A DNA stretch of 64,000 bases from Paenibacillus aceti (lineage in GTDB: Bacteria; Bacillota; Bacilli; Paenibacillales; Paenibacillaceae): assembly GCF_003614185.1 (NCBI RefSeq), contig NZ_KZ987724.1, forward strand, positions 3,345,379 through 3,409,378, in the 5' to 3' direction. A program made the translations under genes and the position numbers. The notes beneath the pieces were generated by a model. The model was not told where the DNA came from. It searched no databases and saw only the letters and a program-made list of their open reading frames with translations. Of this stretch, positions 44,658-54,217 are shown piece after piece; the stretch's first letter is position 1; every line of letters begins with the position of its first letter.

Positions 44658-46238
44658 TTAAGGCGCTGTTTCCAGGAACTTGGCATCCGGATTTTTATCC
44701 ATCGCCGTCCGCATCGCGTATTCATTCTCGAACAAGACTACATAATTGTCCTTCTTGTCTTTCACGAGCGTTGAATTGATACGGAACTTGGATGGATCGA
44801 TATTGTCGCCGACAATCCAGCGCGCGAATTGATATGGCATACGCTGCAATTGCACGTCTACGCCATATTCAAACTTCATTCTGTATTCGAACACCTCAAA
44901 TTGGAGCTGACCGACAACGCCTAACAGCGTATCCTCAAAGCCGACCGTTGTGAAGACCTGGATCGTGCCTTCCTCAGTCAATTGGTCAATCCCTTTCTGA
45001 TATTGCTTATGCTTAAGCGCATTCTTCACCGTTACCTTAGCGAATATTTCCGGAGAAAAGGTAGGCAGTTCATCAAAGGTCACATTGCCGCCCTGACTCA
45101 GGGAATCTCCGATACGGAAAATACCCGGATCGAATAAACCGATAATGTCCCCTGGATAAGCCACGCTGACGATATCCCGATCCTGAGCTAGAAATTGCTG
45201 AGGCTGAGCCAGCTTAATATCCTTGCCGGTTCTCATTTGCTTCACTGACATACCGCGTTCAAATTTCCCAGATACAATTCGCAGGAACGCGATCCGATCA
45301 CGATGGGCCGGGTTCATATTCGCCTGAATCTTGAACACATAGCCTGAGAATTTCTCATTCGTAGGCGCAATCGCTCCATCGGTGCTATGCCGCGGTTCCG
45401 GCTTCGGAGCGAGCTTCAGGAAGTTCTCCAGGAAGGTCTGAACTCCGAAATTATTCACTGCACTGCCGAAAAATACCGGAGTAAGCTGACCATTCTTCAC
45501 TTTCTCCAGATCGAAGGGGTCTCCAGCCACATCAAGCAGCTCCAAATCCTGACATAGCTGATCATGCAAATATTCGCCAGCCATCTCACGGATCAGCGGA
45601 TCCGTATAGCCTTCAACCTTCTTCACTTCAATTTCGTCCTCATCGTCTCCCTGGAACAGCTCTACCTGATTATTCATTCGGTCATAGATACCGCATAGCT
45701 CACGGCCAGAGCCAATCGGCCAATTCATCGGCACGGAACGGATGCCCAGCACCTGTTCAAGCTCCTCCATCAGATCGAATGGGCTACGCCCTTCGCGATC
45801 CAGCTTGTTAATGAACGTGAAGATCGGTATCCCACGCTTCGCACAAACCTGGAACAGCTTGATGGTCTGTGCTTCGACCCCTTTGGCTACGTCAATCAGC
45901 ATCACCGCGCTATCCGCTGCCGTCAATGTACGATAGGTGTCCTCACTGAAATCCTGGTGACCCGGCGTATCCAGAATATTGATCCGATGTCCTTTATAAT
46001 CAAATTGCATTACGGAAGAGGTTACGGAAATCCCCCGTTGCTTCTCAATTTCCATCCAGTCGCTGGTTGCATGCTTGCTAGCCTTACGGGCTTTAACCGA
46101 GCCTGCAAGACGGATGGCTCCGCCGAACAGCAGCAATTTCTCAGTTAAGGTCGTCTTCCCGGCATCCGGGTGAGAAATGATTGCAAACGTACGGCGTTTC
46201 TCCACTTCCTGCTGCAGCTCTTGTTCCAATTTGCTCAT
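44658..46238 (-). CDS. prfC: Peptide chain release factor 3
   Basis: A 526-residue translational GTPase. G1 is SHPDAGKTTLTEK, G3 DTPGHQDFSEDT and G4 NKLDREGRSP. It recycles RF1 and RF2 from the ribosome after termination. ATG 46238 is chosen because GAGAGG is correctly spaced; a GTG two codons upstream is also open. It is transcribed alone. Confidence 0.95.
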   Translation of the reverse strand: MSKLEQELQQEVEKRRTFAIISHPDAGKTTLTEKLLLFGGAIRLAGSVKARKASKHATSDWMEIEKQRGISVTSSVMQFDYKGHRINILDTPGHQDFSEDTYRTLTAADSAVMLIDVAKGVEAQTIKLFQVCAKRGIPIFTFINKLDREGRSPFDLMEELEQVLGIRSVPMNWPIGSGRELCGIYDRMNNQVELFQGDDEDEIEVKKVEGYTDPLIREMAGEYLHDQLCQDLELLDVAGDPFDLEKVKNGQLTPVFFGSAVNNFGVQTFLENFLKLAPKPEPRHSTDGAIAPTNEKFSGYVFKIQANMNPAHRDRIAFLRIVSGKFERGMSVKQMRTGKDIKLAQPQQFLAQDRDIVSVAYPGDIIGLFDPGIFRIGDSLSQGGNVTFDELPTFSPEIFAKVTVKNALKHKQYQKGIDQLTEEGTIQVFTTVGFEDTLLGVVGQLQFEVFEYRMKFEYGVDVQLQRMPYQFARWIVGDNIDPSKFRINSTLVKDKKDNYVVLFENEYAMRTAMDKNPDAKFLETAP

Positions 46239-46327
46239 GCTCACTTTCCTCTCGATTCACGAATTCATGCCTTTTATTGTAACATATTTTTTCTTCAAGT
46301 ACGCATAATAGCTTGAGGACTTTCCGC

Positions 46328-46362
46328 AAAAAAAGACGCACCAAACGATTCAGTTTGGCGCG
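46328..46362 (-). terminator. Intrinsic terminator of zwf
   Basis: CGCACCAAAC pairs with GTTTGGCGCG with one mismatch, followed on the minus strand by TTTTTTT. It lies between the zwf stop and prfC. Confidence 0.8.
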
Positions 46363-46397
46363 ACCTTCAACATATACATTTATAGTATCAACTATTC

Positions 46398-47951
46398 TTA
46401 TTTTTTAATCCAGATTACATTATCTTCTTTCTGCCCATTAACAGGCCACCAGTGGAATCCATCCTCGGCAAGCAGCTCATCCGCTTGCTCTGGTCCCCAA
46501 GAACCGGCAGGATACATTTGAATATCAGATGAGTCCTTGGCCCAAGCAGAAGCAATCCGGTCAACAAAGGCCCAAGCTGCCGCAACTTCATCCCAACGGG
46601 TGAAATAAGTCGAGTCGCCATTCGCAGCATCGTAGATCAGACGTTCATAAGCTTCCGGCGAGTTGATCCCCACTTGACTGCTTTGGCAGAATTCCATTGC
46701 GAACGGTTCAATCTTCGATTCAGATCCTGGCTTCTTCGCGTTGATCTTAATATAGATCCCTTCCACCGGATTGACGCGAATAACTAGCAGATTCGGCTCG
46801 AGATTATGCTTCTGACCGAGATATACATTCGTCGGCATTTGCTTGAACTCTACCACAACCTCCGTCGTCTTCACCGGCAGACGCTTACCTGTCCGGATGT
46901 AGAATGGAACTCCGGCCCAACGGAAGTTATCTACGAACACCTTAGCTGCAAAATAAGTCTCCGTGTTGGAGTTCGGATCTACCTTGTCCTCCTGACGATA
47001 GCCTGGCATCGCTTTGCCTTGGCTCTCACCAGCTGTATATTGGCCACGGACCACATTTGCCTTCACTTCGTCTTCAGACTCATATGGACGCAGTGAACGG
47101 AGTACCTTCACCTTCTCATCCCGGATATCCTCAGGATGCAAGCGGCTAGGCGCCTCCATGGCGATCATCGTCAGCATCTGCAGCATATGGTTCTGCCCCA
47201 TATCCCGCAATGCCCCGGCATGATCATAGTAGCCGCCGCGCTCTTCAACGCCGACCGTCTCGCTCAGCGTAATTTGCACGTTAGCGATATGTTTATTATT
47301 CCACAACGGCTCGAAGAATGAGTTGCCGAAGCGGATCACTTCAATATTCTGCACCATCTCTTTGCCAAGATAATGGTCGATACGGAATATCTCTTCTTCC
47401 TTGAACACCTGGCTTAATTCTTCATTCAGCTTCCGAGCTGAGCTCAGATCATAGCCAAACGGCTTCTCGATAACAAGGCGATACCAGCCTCGCGTATCAA
47501 GCATACCGCCCTTCTTGAGGTTGAAGGATACACTACCGAACAGTTCTGGGGCGAGCGCCAGATAGAACAGACGATTCCCTGGAATGTCAAAACGGGCTTC
47601 CACCGATTCCGTCAAATCGCGAAGCTCGTGATACCCGTCGATATTGTGGATATCCAACGATTTATATGAGAAATGCTCCGCAAACTTCGCCCAATGCTCA
47701 AGATCAGCCTCGTCTACCTTGTAACGGCAGAACTCTTGAATGGAATGGTACAAGTCATCCCGAAATTCTTCGTGAGTGCGCGGTCTCCGGGCAACGCCGA
47801 TAACTGCAAAATCCTCAGCCAGCTTCCCTTCGCGATATAGCGAATAGATAGCAGGAAAGAGCTTACGACGCGCCAAGTCCCCAGTTGCACCAAAAATAAA
47901 GAATACGGCCCCTGGTGTCTGAAGTGATTCTAGATTTTGATTTTCAGTCAT
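46398..47951 (-). CDS. zwf: Glucose-6-phosphate 1-dehydrogenase
   Basis: 517 residues. The nucleotide-binding motif is FGATGDLARRKLFPAIYSL, and the catalytic/substrate site is FRIDHYLGKEMVQN. It oxidises glucose 6-phosphate to 6-phosphogluconolactone with NADP, the entry to the oxidative pentose phosphate pathway. Length and motifs are normal. It is transcribed alone, with no gnd or pgl beside it. Confidence 0.96.
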   Translation of the reverse strand: MTENQNLESLQTPGAVFFIFGATGDLARRKLFPAIYSLYREGKLAEDFAVIGVARRPRTHEEFRDDLYHSIQEFCRYKVDEADLEHWAKFAEHFSYKSLDIHNIDGYHELRDLTESVEARFDIPGNRLFYLALAPELFGSVSFNLKKGGMLDTRGWYRLVIEKPFGYDLSSARKLNEELSQVFKEEEIFRIDHYLGKEMVQNIEVIRFGNSFFEPLWNNKHIANVQITLSETVGVEERGGYYDHAGALRDMGQNHMLQMLTMIAMEAPSRLHPEDIRDEKVKVLRSLRPYESEDEVKANVVRGQYTAGESQGKAMPGYRQEDKVDPNSNTETYFAAKVFVDNFRWAGVPFYIRTGKRLPVKTTEVVVEFKQMPTNVYLGQKHNLEPNLLVIRVNPVEGIYIKINAKKPGSESKIEPFAMEFCQSSQVGINSPEAYERLIYDAANGDSTYFTRWDEVAAAWAFVDRIASAWAKDSSDIQMYPAGSWGPEQADELLAEDGFHWWPVNGQKEDNVIWIKK

Positions 47952-48162
47952 GGCTCCTCATTTCTTTCTATATATTATAGTGTATTTTCATTTAATCCCC
48001 ATCAATACCATCACCTTACAAAGGTATCACTAGGCAGTGAAGTAATTTTAGCACATTAACGCGAAGGTTGCCATCATATTCATATCAAAACTTGTAGGCT
48101 TTTAGGAAATTTCATCTAATATTAATCTAACATTAATTGAATGTTCATTTCACATCGAATTT

Positions 48163-48981
48163 CTAATATTCTACCGTGAGAAGCGGGGAACCCATGGAGA
48201 TTTCCCGCTCGCCGCTATCTTCATTATAATGAACTGCCATTTGCAGGGCGATTTGATGCTCGCCGCTGTTCACATATATTGGCATTTCATGAGCTTCATA
48301 AGAACGGCTAACCGTCTGCGATTCCTCATCCACATATTCATCCGCGCTATATAACTGCAACTGCAGTGTCGATGCCGCTTGCTGTTCAAGCTTATTCAAT
48401 AGCTCCTGAAGCGACGCGCCCTCGACCTCTAATCCGCCAGACAGACCGGATGCCACAGAACCTTGCAGAGCCGTATTCCAGTTCACATCAACGCCCTCAT
48501 CCTGAAGCGAGTATCCATAAGTGGTTTGCAGTTCACTGAAATGAGCTGCATTCACACGGGCATCTCCTTCCATGAGCAGGATGACGTAATAGGAGGTCCC
48601 CCCCTCTTCAGGCATAACAGATAGTTTGGCGTTAATCCCCCCGTTAGAGCCTTGAGCAATATAGACACTATGCCCCTGAACTGCATTCTCCGTCGGGCTG
48701 GACAGGCCAAGCCTTGTAGAGAGGACATCAGCCGCCTCCCCCGGGTCCAGCAATGATTCCCAAGATCCCTGCCATTTCACGGTAGCATGAAGCCTTCCTT
48801 CCGATGCACGCTCCGCCAAGGCTAGAACACTCTGCCACTGTTTATCTGCCGCAGCTACCTTATCCAATTTACTTCCATGTAACTTTGAAAATCCAATCAT
48901 CACCATAATAAGTGCAATTCCCATAATAACAAAGCTACAGCGTTTCAATATACGAAGCCATCCTAATTCTCTGCCCGGCAT
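48163..48981 (-). CDS. YwmB-like protein
   Basis: A 272-residue protein with an N-terminal membrane anchor or signal (VIMGIALIMVMIGFSKL), then a two-part alpha/beta domain. The C-terminal stretch IYVNSGEHQIALQMAVHYNEDS and GSPLLTVEY match the YwmB/TATA-box-like family as I recall it. YwmB neighbours spoIID in Bacillus, but no sporulation gene is next to it here. The function is unknown. Confidence 0.75.
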   Translation of the reverse strand: MPGRELGWLRILKRCSFVIMGIALIMVMIGFSKLHGSKLDKVAAADKQWQSVLALAERASEGRLHATVKWQGSWESLLDPGEAADVLSTRLGLSSPTENAVQGHSVYIAQGSNGGINAKLSVMPEEGGTSYYVILLMEGDARVNAAHFSELQTTYGYSLQDEGVDVNWNTALQGSVASGLSGGLEVEGASLQELLNKLEQQAASTLQLQLYSADEYVDEESQTVSRSYEAHEMPIYVNSGEHQIALQMAVHYNEDSGEREISMGSPLLTVEY

Positions 48982-49117
48982 GCGAATTCCCCCGCTTCTT
49001 GGAATCTAGTAATCTATGAATCTAGGATTCCCTGACGGACAGCACTTTATACTTATCTCCTGCACTCAAAACGGCAAATACACAAGCTTTCCAGAATACG
49101 TCCATTCAAAATCACCA

Positions 49118-49143
49118 CAAAAAAACTTGGCTATCCGCCAAGT
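49118..49143 (-). terminator. Intrinsic terminator of the lia/psp operon
   Basis: ACTTGGC/GCCAAGT around a short loop, followed on the minus strand by TTTTTTG. It lies 48 bases after the liaR stop. Confidence 0.82.
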
Positions 49144-49190
49144 CCTAAATCCGCATTATTCATTCCAGGCCTATTCCTTCCAGTGTCCTC

Positions 49191-49862
49191 TTATTCCGCC
49201 AACCCATTCTTATAAGCATAGATCGCTGCTTGAGTCCGATCATCTACGCCCAGCTTGGCCAGTATATTCGTCACATGGAATTTGACCGTCTTCACACCGA
49301 TGATCAGATCATCCGCGATCTCTTGATTGGACTTGCCTTGGGCAAGCAGACGGAGCACGTCCATTTCCCGATCCGTAAGCTCCTCGTGGGCAGGCGTCTC
49401 CGGCTTCGGCTGTCTCAACCGGTTCATCATCTTCGAGGCGACCTGTGATTCTAGTACAGACTGTCCTCTGGCCGCCGCCCGAATCGCTTCGGCGATTTCT
49501 GAAGCGCGGGATGTCTTAAGCAGGTAGCTGAACGCGCCCGCCTCAATCACGGGATACATCTTCTCATCGTCCAGATAGCTCGTCAGCACGATAACCTTGC
49601 AGTCTGGATACAATTTCAGCAGCTGCCTCGTCGCTTCAATGCCGTCCATCCCCTCCATCACCAGGTCCATCAGGACTACATCGGGTTTATATTCCTGGGC
49701 AAGTCGTATCCCTTCTTCACCGCTGCTCGCTTCCCCAACGACCTCTATTCCTTCCTCAGTTCCGAGTACAGCGGCTAGACCAATCCGCACCATCTCGTGA
49801 TCATCGACTAGCAGCACCTTGATCTCCATTTCATTCTCTATCTCATTCTCCATGATGATCAT
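49191..49862 (-). CDS. liaR: Response regulator LiaR-like (NarL/FixJ family)
   Basis: A 223-residue protein. The receiver domain has VLLVDDHEMVR, the phospho-acceptor Asp in DVVLMDLVMEG, Thr in VIVLTS and Lys in YLLKTS. The C-terminal LuxR helix-turn-helix is LTDREMDVLRLLAQGKSNQEIA. It overlaps liaS by 20 bases and is the last gene of the envelope-stress operon. It most likely activates the operon's own promoter. Confidence 0.9.
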   Translation of the reverse strand: MIIMENEIENEMEIKVLLVDDHEMVRIGLAAVLGTEEGIEVVGEASSGEEGIRLAQEYKPDVVLMDLVMEGMDGIEATRQLLKLYPDCKVIVLTSYLDDEKMYPVIEAGAFSYLLKTSRASEIAEAIRAAARGQSVLESQVASKMMNRLRQPKPETPAHEELTDREMDVLRLLAQGKSNQEIADDLIIGVKTVKFHVTNILAKLGVDDRTQAAIYAYKNGLAE

Positions 49863-50910
49863 CCTCCCCGTTCTCTTCGTTCATTAACGGTATAGTAATT
49901 TCTATCCTCGTCCCTTTGCCGGGAGCGGTAATAATCTGGATGGAGCCGCCGACCTCAAGCACACGCTCCTGCATCGTCGACATTCCATAAGAGGCCTGCT
50001 TCTTCTCATCAAGCTCGAACCCAATCCCATTATCACGTAAGGTCACCTTGACGACATCTCCGCGTTTATGAATGCGAATTTCCATTTTATCCGCCTTAGC
50101 ATGGCGCATCGTATTCGACATCGCCTCCTGGATGATGCGGAATAGATGGTTCTCGATGCCTTTGCCGAGATTCAGCCCCTCGTCCATCTCTAGCACCAAT
50201 TCGATCGGAACCTTCACTCTAAGCTCGCCCACTAACTCCAACAGGCCTTGAGATAATTCCTTGCCCTCCAGATATACCGGACGAAGATGCAGCAGCAACG
50301 CCCTCATCTCTGACTGAGCTACCGAGGCCATCTCCTCAATCAATTCGACCTGTCGCCGCGCCTTCTCGAAATCCCGATCCATCGTTCTTCCGACCGCCGT
50401 CGCCGTCATCGAAATAGCGAAGAGCTGCTGGGATACGGCATCATGCAGCTCACGGGCCAGACGCTGCCGTTCCTCGACAATCGCCGATACCCGCGCCTGT
50501 TCAGCAAGCTGAGCATTATGCGTCGAGAGGCGCTGCAGAGAGCTGACCTGCTCTTCCCAGCGCTTGCCGATCCGCTCAAGCTGCTCGCCCAGCTGTCCGA
50601 TCTCATCCTCGCCAAGCTCTGGAACCGAGCCGGTCTGATTGCCCTTCTCCCACTGCAGCAGCGCGCCGCGCATCAAGTCTACTTTCTTCTTATATTTATA
50701 ACCCTGCCAGAAGCCATACACCGAACCCAAACTGATCAGGAGCGTCAGCAGCGTCAGACCTGCCATAACTCCCTTCTTCCAGGACGTCGTCGGCTGAAAA
50801 TAACCATATGTATATAGGACGTACGAAATAACCGCCAGTAAAATAAAGCAAAAGAGGATCCCCCCGCGCATACTGCGTGAGACCATACTTACAGGTTTCT
50901 TTCTCTTCAT
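49843..50910 (-). CDS. liaS: Sensor histidine kinase LiaS-like
   Basis: 355 residues. Two membrane segments at the N-terminus enclose only a short extracytoplasmic loop (intramembrane-sensing type). A HAMP-like linker leads to a HisKA_3 domain with the phospho-accepting His in RQRLARELHDAVSQQLF. The ATPase domain has EAMSNTMRHAKA (N box) and VTLRDNGIGF (G1). It is preceded by liaF, which in Bacillus inhibits LiaS. Confidence 0.9.
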   Translation of the reverse strand: MKRKKPVSMVSRSMRGGILFCFILLAVISYVLYTYGYFQPTTSWKKGVMAGLTLLTLLISLGSVYGFWQGYKYKKKVDLMRGALLQWEKGNQTGSVPELGEDEIGQLGEQLERIGKRWEEQVSSLQRLSTHNAQLAEQARVSAIVEERQRLARELHDAVSQQLFAISMTATAVGRTMDRDFEKARRQVELIEEMASVAQSEMRALLLHLRPVYLEGKELSQGLLELVGELRVKVPIELVLEMDEGLNLGKGIENHLFRIIQEAMSNTMRHAKADKMEIRIHKRGDVVKVTLRDNGIGFELDEKKQASYGMSTMQERVLEVGGSIQIITAPGKGTRIEITIPLMNEENGEDDHHGE

Positions 50911-50930
50911 GCGGCGCAGATCCTCCTCTT

Positions 50931-51581
50931 TTAAGATAGATGTATATCAATGTCTCCAACAATGTAGGAGATGATTATTTTCACTTTTTGCTCACAAGTA
51001 TCATAATTCGGCGATTTCCAGTTCACCTTGTTCAATATGCCCGTTCTACGCTCTTGTCCCAATTCGATTTGACCGAATAAGACAAAAGCTTCAATCTCAA
51101 TTCCATAGCCTTCAAATAAAGACATATCGATATCCCCGACAATGCCCTGGAACATCATAACATTATGGGAACCTTCCACAATAGCCAGTGATAAATCAAT
51201 ATCCAATTCACCTAAAATATGCCACATGCTCGTATTCTGCAGCACCCAGGGATCACGATCCCAATGTACGGAGGAAGTAATATTCTGCCTTTGCGTATAA
51301 TTGCCTTGGGGCTGGATCTTACGTACCTTCGCAAAATATAAACCAAGAGAAATCATCAGGATAGCGACGACCAGCATGAAATGACTCACCAATATCAAGC
51401 CGCCACCCACAGCGAGCAGGGTATATCCTGTCTTTGTCTCCTCTCCTTGGCGAACCTTGTAAACTCCATAGGCCAACAAGAGAAGCGCAACAATGGTAAA
51501 GAAGCTTAGCCCTTTCCCGAATATCATCATTACACCGAGCGCAATCAACCCTGCGGCTAAGAGCCTTTTTCGCTTATCCAT
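50931..51581 (-). CDS. liaF: LiaF-like envelope-stress inhibitor
   Basis: 216 residues. The N-terminal ~90 have four hydrophobic segments, and the C-terminal ~110 form a beta-solenoid-like domain with alternating hydrophobics (ILGELDIDLSLAIVEGS, GIVGDIDMSLFEGYGIEI), the DUF2154/LiaF C-terminal pattern. It keeps LiaS inactive until the envelope is stressed. It is transcribed with liaS 20 bases downstream. Confidence 0.9.
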   Translation of the reverse strand: MDKRKRLLAAGLIALGVMMIFGKGLSFFTIVALLLLAYGVYKVRQGEETKTGYTLLAVGGGLILVSHFMLVVAILMISLGLYFAKVRKIQPQGNYTQRQNITSSVHWDRDPWVLQNTSMWHILGELDIDLSLAIVEGSHNVMMFQGIVGDIDMSLFEGYGIEIEAFVLFGQIELGQERRTGILNKVNWKSPNYDTCEQKVKIIISYIVGDIDIHLS

Positions 51582-51687
51582 GTCGCACCTCCAGCCGTTC
51601 TAAGAGTTGGAAAAGCCATAACGGTATATTCTACCGTATGGCTTCACCACGTCTAGCATAACATATTGTCCATGAGACTTGTAGCCA

Positions 51688-52389
51688 TTATTCTACGCTG
51701 TCATCAGGTGTTTCGGAAGAATTAAGCTTCGCTTTCAGAGCTTCCAGTTGAGCATCCACCTTCAATTGCTTCTCAGCTTCAGCCGGGTTGGTATAGGTCG
51801 AGGAAGGATCTCTGCGATATACTACACCTGCCACCTCTGCTTCAGCTTCCAGCTGCATAATCTTCTCTTCCATGCGTTGGAAGCCTAACGATGCGTTGCT
51901 GCTATCGATCGAATGCATGCTGCTCACTTGAGACATTTGCTTTCTCGCCTTGGCCATTTGAGCACGGCTAACGAGTTCATTACGTTTATTGCGCAGCTTG
52001 TAGAACTCATCCTTCATTTCATGGAGCTGATCCTTCAACTCAGCGGCATGAGCTTCTGAGCTGGCATGTAATTGTCTGAATTCCTCCTGCTTCTGATCGT
52101 AGTGGAGCTTCTCTTCCAGCAATCGGCGAGCAACTTCCTCCTGACCGTTCTTCAGAGCAGCTTCAGCTTGTGCTTCTCTTTGTACGGAAATGCGTACAGC
52201 TTCGTCCAGGCGCTGCTTCATTCTGCGCTCATCGGCCATTTGCTTAGCTACTGTTACCTCTGCATCACGAATTTCCTTCTCCATGTCACGCAAGTATTGA
52301 TTGAGCATAACAATTGGATCTTCCACCTTATCGAGCATATCATTAACCGACGCCTTAGTAATATCCTTTATTCTTTTAAAAACTCCCAT
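51688..52389 (-). CDS. PspA/IM30 family protein (LiaH-like), copy 1
   Basis: A 233-residue, nearly all coiled-coil protein starting [20 protein letters not shown], with AEEP-like [19 protein letters not shown] next. This is the ESCRT-III-like PspA/Vipp1/LiaH family, which coats and protects damaged membranes from inside. The start is chosen by GGGAG nine bases before it. It begins one base after the PspC-type gene's stop. Confidence 0.92.
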   Translation of the reverse strand: MGVFKRIKDITKASVNDMLDKVEDPIVMLNQYLRDMEKEIRDAEVTVAKQMADERRMKQRLDEAVRISVQREAQAEAALKNGQEEVARRLLEEKLHYDQKQEEFRQLHASSEAHAAELKDQLHEMKDEFYKLRNKRNELVSRAQMAKARKQMSQVSSMHSIDSSNASLGFQRMEEKIMQLEAEAEVAGVVYRRDPSSTYTNPAEAEKQLKVDAQLEALKAKLNSSETPDDSVE

Positions 52390-52390
52390 T

Positions 52391-52906
52391 TTACACTTCT
52401 CCCTTCTCATATTTGGAGACCTTCTTGCGAAGCTCCTCGATTTCTTTTTTCATTGCTTTCTTCTCGATATCTTGCATCATTGAATCCAGATCTGAACTTC
52501 CTTGGTTAGCGGAGTTTACTCCATTATTGCCAAATTGTCCTGACGGACCGTTATTGAACGTGCCGCCGTAAGAGCGTCCATTCCCGCCAAAGTTACCTGC
52601 GCCAAATCCTCCTGGAGCCCCAGGAGCTCCGCCACCAGCACCACCGAACCCACCGTTTCCACCATTGTAACCACCGCGGTTCTGGTTCTGCCATCCATTG
52701 AAATACGGATCATATGGAATATGCGGCTCCTTGGAAATGACGAGAGATGCAATCAAGTAAATCATGATCGTCGTTCCGCCCGTGAAGAATACACTGAAGA
52801 TCATTAGTACCCTGAGTAATGAAGGGCTAATTCCGAATTTTTCACCTAATCCACCAAGTAGACCGGTGAACCATCTGTCGCGTCTTGAGCGGTACAATCT
52901 GTCCAT
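52391..52906 (-). CDS. PspC-domain membrane protein with Gly/Asn-rich linker and coiled coil
   Basis: 171 residues. The N-terminal PspC domain has [22 protein letters not shown] and one or two membrane segments ([26 protein letters not shown]). A low-complexity linker of Gly, Asn and Phe runs over about residues 75-130. The end is a coiled coil ([21 protein letters not shown]). The coiled coil could dock on the flanking PspA proteins. It lies between two pspA paralogues. Confidence 0.9.
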   Translation of the reverse strand: MDRLYRSRRDRWFTGLLGGLGEKFGISPSLLRVLMIFSVFFTGGTTIMIYLIASLVISKEPHIPYDPYFNGWQNQNRGGYNGGNGGFGGAGGGAPGAPGGFGAGNFGGNGRSYGGTFNNGPSGQFGNNGVNSANQGSSDLDSMMQDIEKKAMKKEIEELRKKVSKYEKGEV

Positions 52907-52910
52907 ATCC

Positions 52911-53573
52911 TCACTCCTCTCCCTTATCTTGCAGCTTCTGCTTCAGACGGGAGAGCTCATCATCCAATGTTGAGTTCGCTTGGCTTACGAAATCCTGTCC
53001 AGTCTTACGGAGTTCGCGAAGGCTGCGGGCTTCCCATTCCATATCGGATACCCGATCCTCCAGACGATTGAACATCTTAGGTACATCCTGTGTTCCGAAG
53101 CCATTCATCCGCTGATTCATACGTTGCTGCAAGCGAAGTGTTTCCATTCTTGCGTAATAATATTGTCTCTTGCTATATACAACTTGATATTCAGTCTTCA
53201 ATTCACTTAACTGGCTTTCAAGATCCTGCAGCGACTGCCGACTTTGCTCGTAAAGATCACTGTACTGGGCAACCTTCTCCTCATACAACATCTTCTCCTG
53301 CAGCGCAAGCTTAGCCAGATGTTCCTCTTCCGCCTTGAGAGCTAGAAGCGCTTGCTCTTCGCGCTTATCGCGCATCAATCTTGCTTGATCAACCTGCTGC
53401 TTCAACTGTTTAGTGTGGCCTGCATATTGGTAATGCAATTTCTCGGCCTCAGCAATTTCTTGACGAGTCTCAATCAGGAACTGATCGATCAATCTTACCG
53501 GGTCCTGCGACTCCTCCAACCATTCATTTAAATTTGCTAATGTAATATCTCGCACTCTACGAAACACGCTCAT
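52911..53573 (-). CDS. PspA/IM30 family protein, copy 2
   Basis: A 220-residue coiled-coil protein. It starts MSVFRRVRDITLANLNEWLE and continues SQDPVRLIDQFLIETRQEIA, the same plan as copy 1 but clearly diverged. It contains a YYYARMETLRLQQRMNQRMN segment in the middle. It is the first of the two pspA genes in transcription order, 4 bases before the PspC-type gene. The two may form mixed assemblies. Confidence 0.9.
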   Translation of the reverse strand: MSVFRRVRDITLANLNEWLEESQDPVRLIDQFLIETRQEIAEAEKLHYQYAGHTKQLKQQVDQARLMRDKREEQALLALKAEEEHLAKLALQEKMLYEEKVAQYSDLYEQSRQSLQDLESQLSELKTEYQVVYSKRQYYYARMETLRLQQRMNQRMNGFGTQDVPKMFNRLEDRVSDMEWEARSLRELRKTGQDFVSQANSTLDDELSRLKQKLQDKGEE

Positions 53574-53632
53574 GGCTTTCCATCCCTCCTAAACGATCGG
53601 TAGTTCGTTCCCTAAGTAATTCATGATTCATA

Positions 53633-53941
53633 TCAATATCCATGGTTCCCTCTAAGTAAGGAGACTCCGTAGACGATAATACCAATACCGATTGCTGGTA
53701 CGATCAACCAGGCTAATTTAGAGATCAAAGACAAGACCCCGAAGATCAGAACGAGCCATCCGAAAAAAGCATTTCCCCGGCGGATTCCGTAATACCCTAG
53801 TGCAACCATCAAAACTGCGAACAATATTCCAAACAAGCCGCCGAGCACACTTCCCAGAAGCGGAGACAACTTGCCGAGCAGGATCAGCGCACCCAGGGCA
53901 ATAAGTATAACCGCAAAGCCATTTGACCGGTTGGTTCTCAT
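53633..53941 (-). CDS. LiaI-like small membrane protein
   Basis: 102 residues with three or four hydrophobic segments (FAVILIALGALILLGKL, GLFGILFAVLMVALGYYG, AWLIVPAIGIGIIVYGVSLL). These resemble LiaI and the N-terminal half of LiaF. In Bacillus LiaI anchors LiaH at the membrane. I chose ATG 53941 behind GGCGGTGA; further upstream codons are open but lack a site. It is the first gene of the operon. Confidence 0.75.
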   Translation of the reverse strand: MRTNRSNGFAVILIALGALILLGKLSPLLGSVLGGLFGILFAVLMVALGYYGIRRGNAFFGWLVLIFGVLSLISKLAWLIVPAIGIGIIVYGVSLLRGNHGY

Positions 53942-53981
53942 TTCATATTCACCGCCTTTCAAAGTGATTAACCTTATGTCT

Positions 53982-54010
53982 ATATTGTAGGTCGAATCAA
54001 GCTTCTTCAA
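53982..54010 (-). promoter_or_regulatory. Candidate promoter of the lia/psp operon
   Basis: On the minus strand TTGAAG (54005-54010), a 17-base spacer and CAATAT (53982-53987) precede the first gene by about 40 bases. A palindrome lies just upstream of the -35. Confidence 0.45.
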
Positions 54011-54015
54011 AACGG

Positions 54016-54027
54016 ACCGTGGACGGT
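54016..54027 (-). promoter_or_regulatory. Candidate LiaR-type operator
   Basis: A perfect inverted repeat ACCGT-CC-ACGGT, five bases upstream of the candidate -35. Position and symmetry suit an activator of the NarL family such as the operon's own LiaR. I do not remember the exact LiaR consensus well enough to score it. Confidence 0.4.
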
Positions 54028-54192
54028 TCTTTATACTAGACCTAAGTCGGGGAAACGCTCAGACCTCCGAAATACACCGCTTCAGCAGCTACCAGAAACT
54101 CCAGGTTTACATTTTTTTTCATTTATAATAAAATGATAAACGGTTATTAGTGTTGCAATAGCTATACAAACTTTTAACGTCAGTTAACGGAG

Positions 54193-54217
54193 GAGCCGGC
54201 CATTTGCGGGCTCTTTT
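54193..54217 (+). terminator. Terminator-like hairpin in the leader of the ArsB/NhaD gene
   Basis: GAGCC...GGGCTC followed by TTTTTG, about 94 bases before the next start codon. No plus-strand gene lies upstream, so it may be an attenuator. I recognise no riboswitch class. Nothing else is evident in the 54028-54310 gap apart from a TATAAT at about 54125. Confidence 0.45.
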
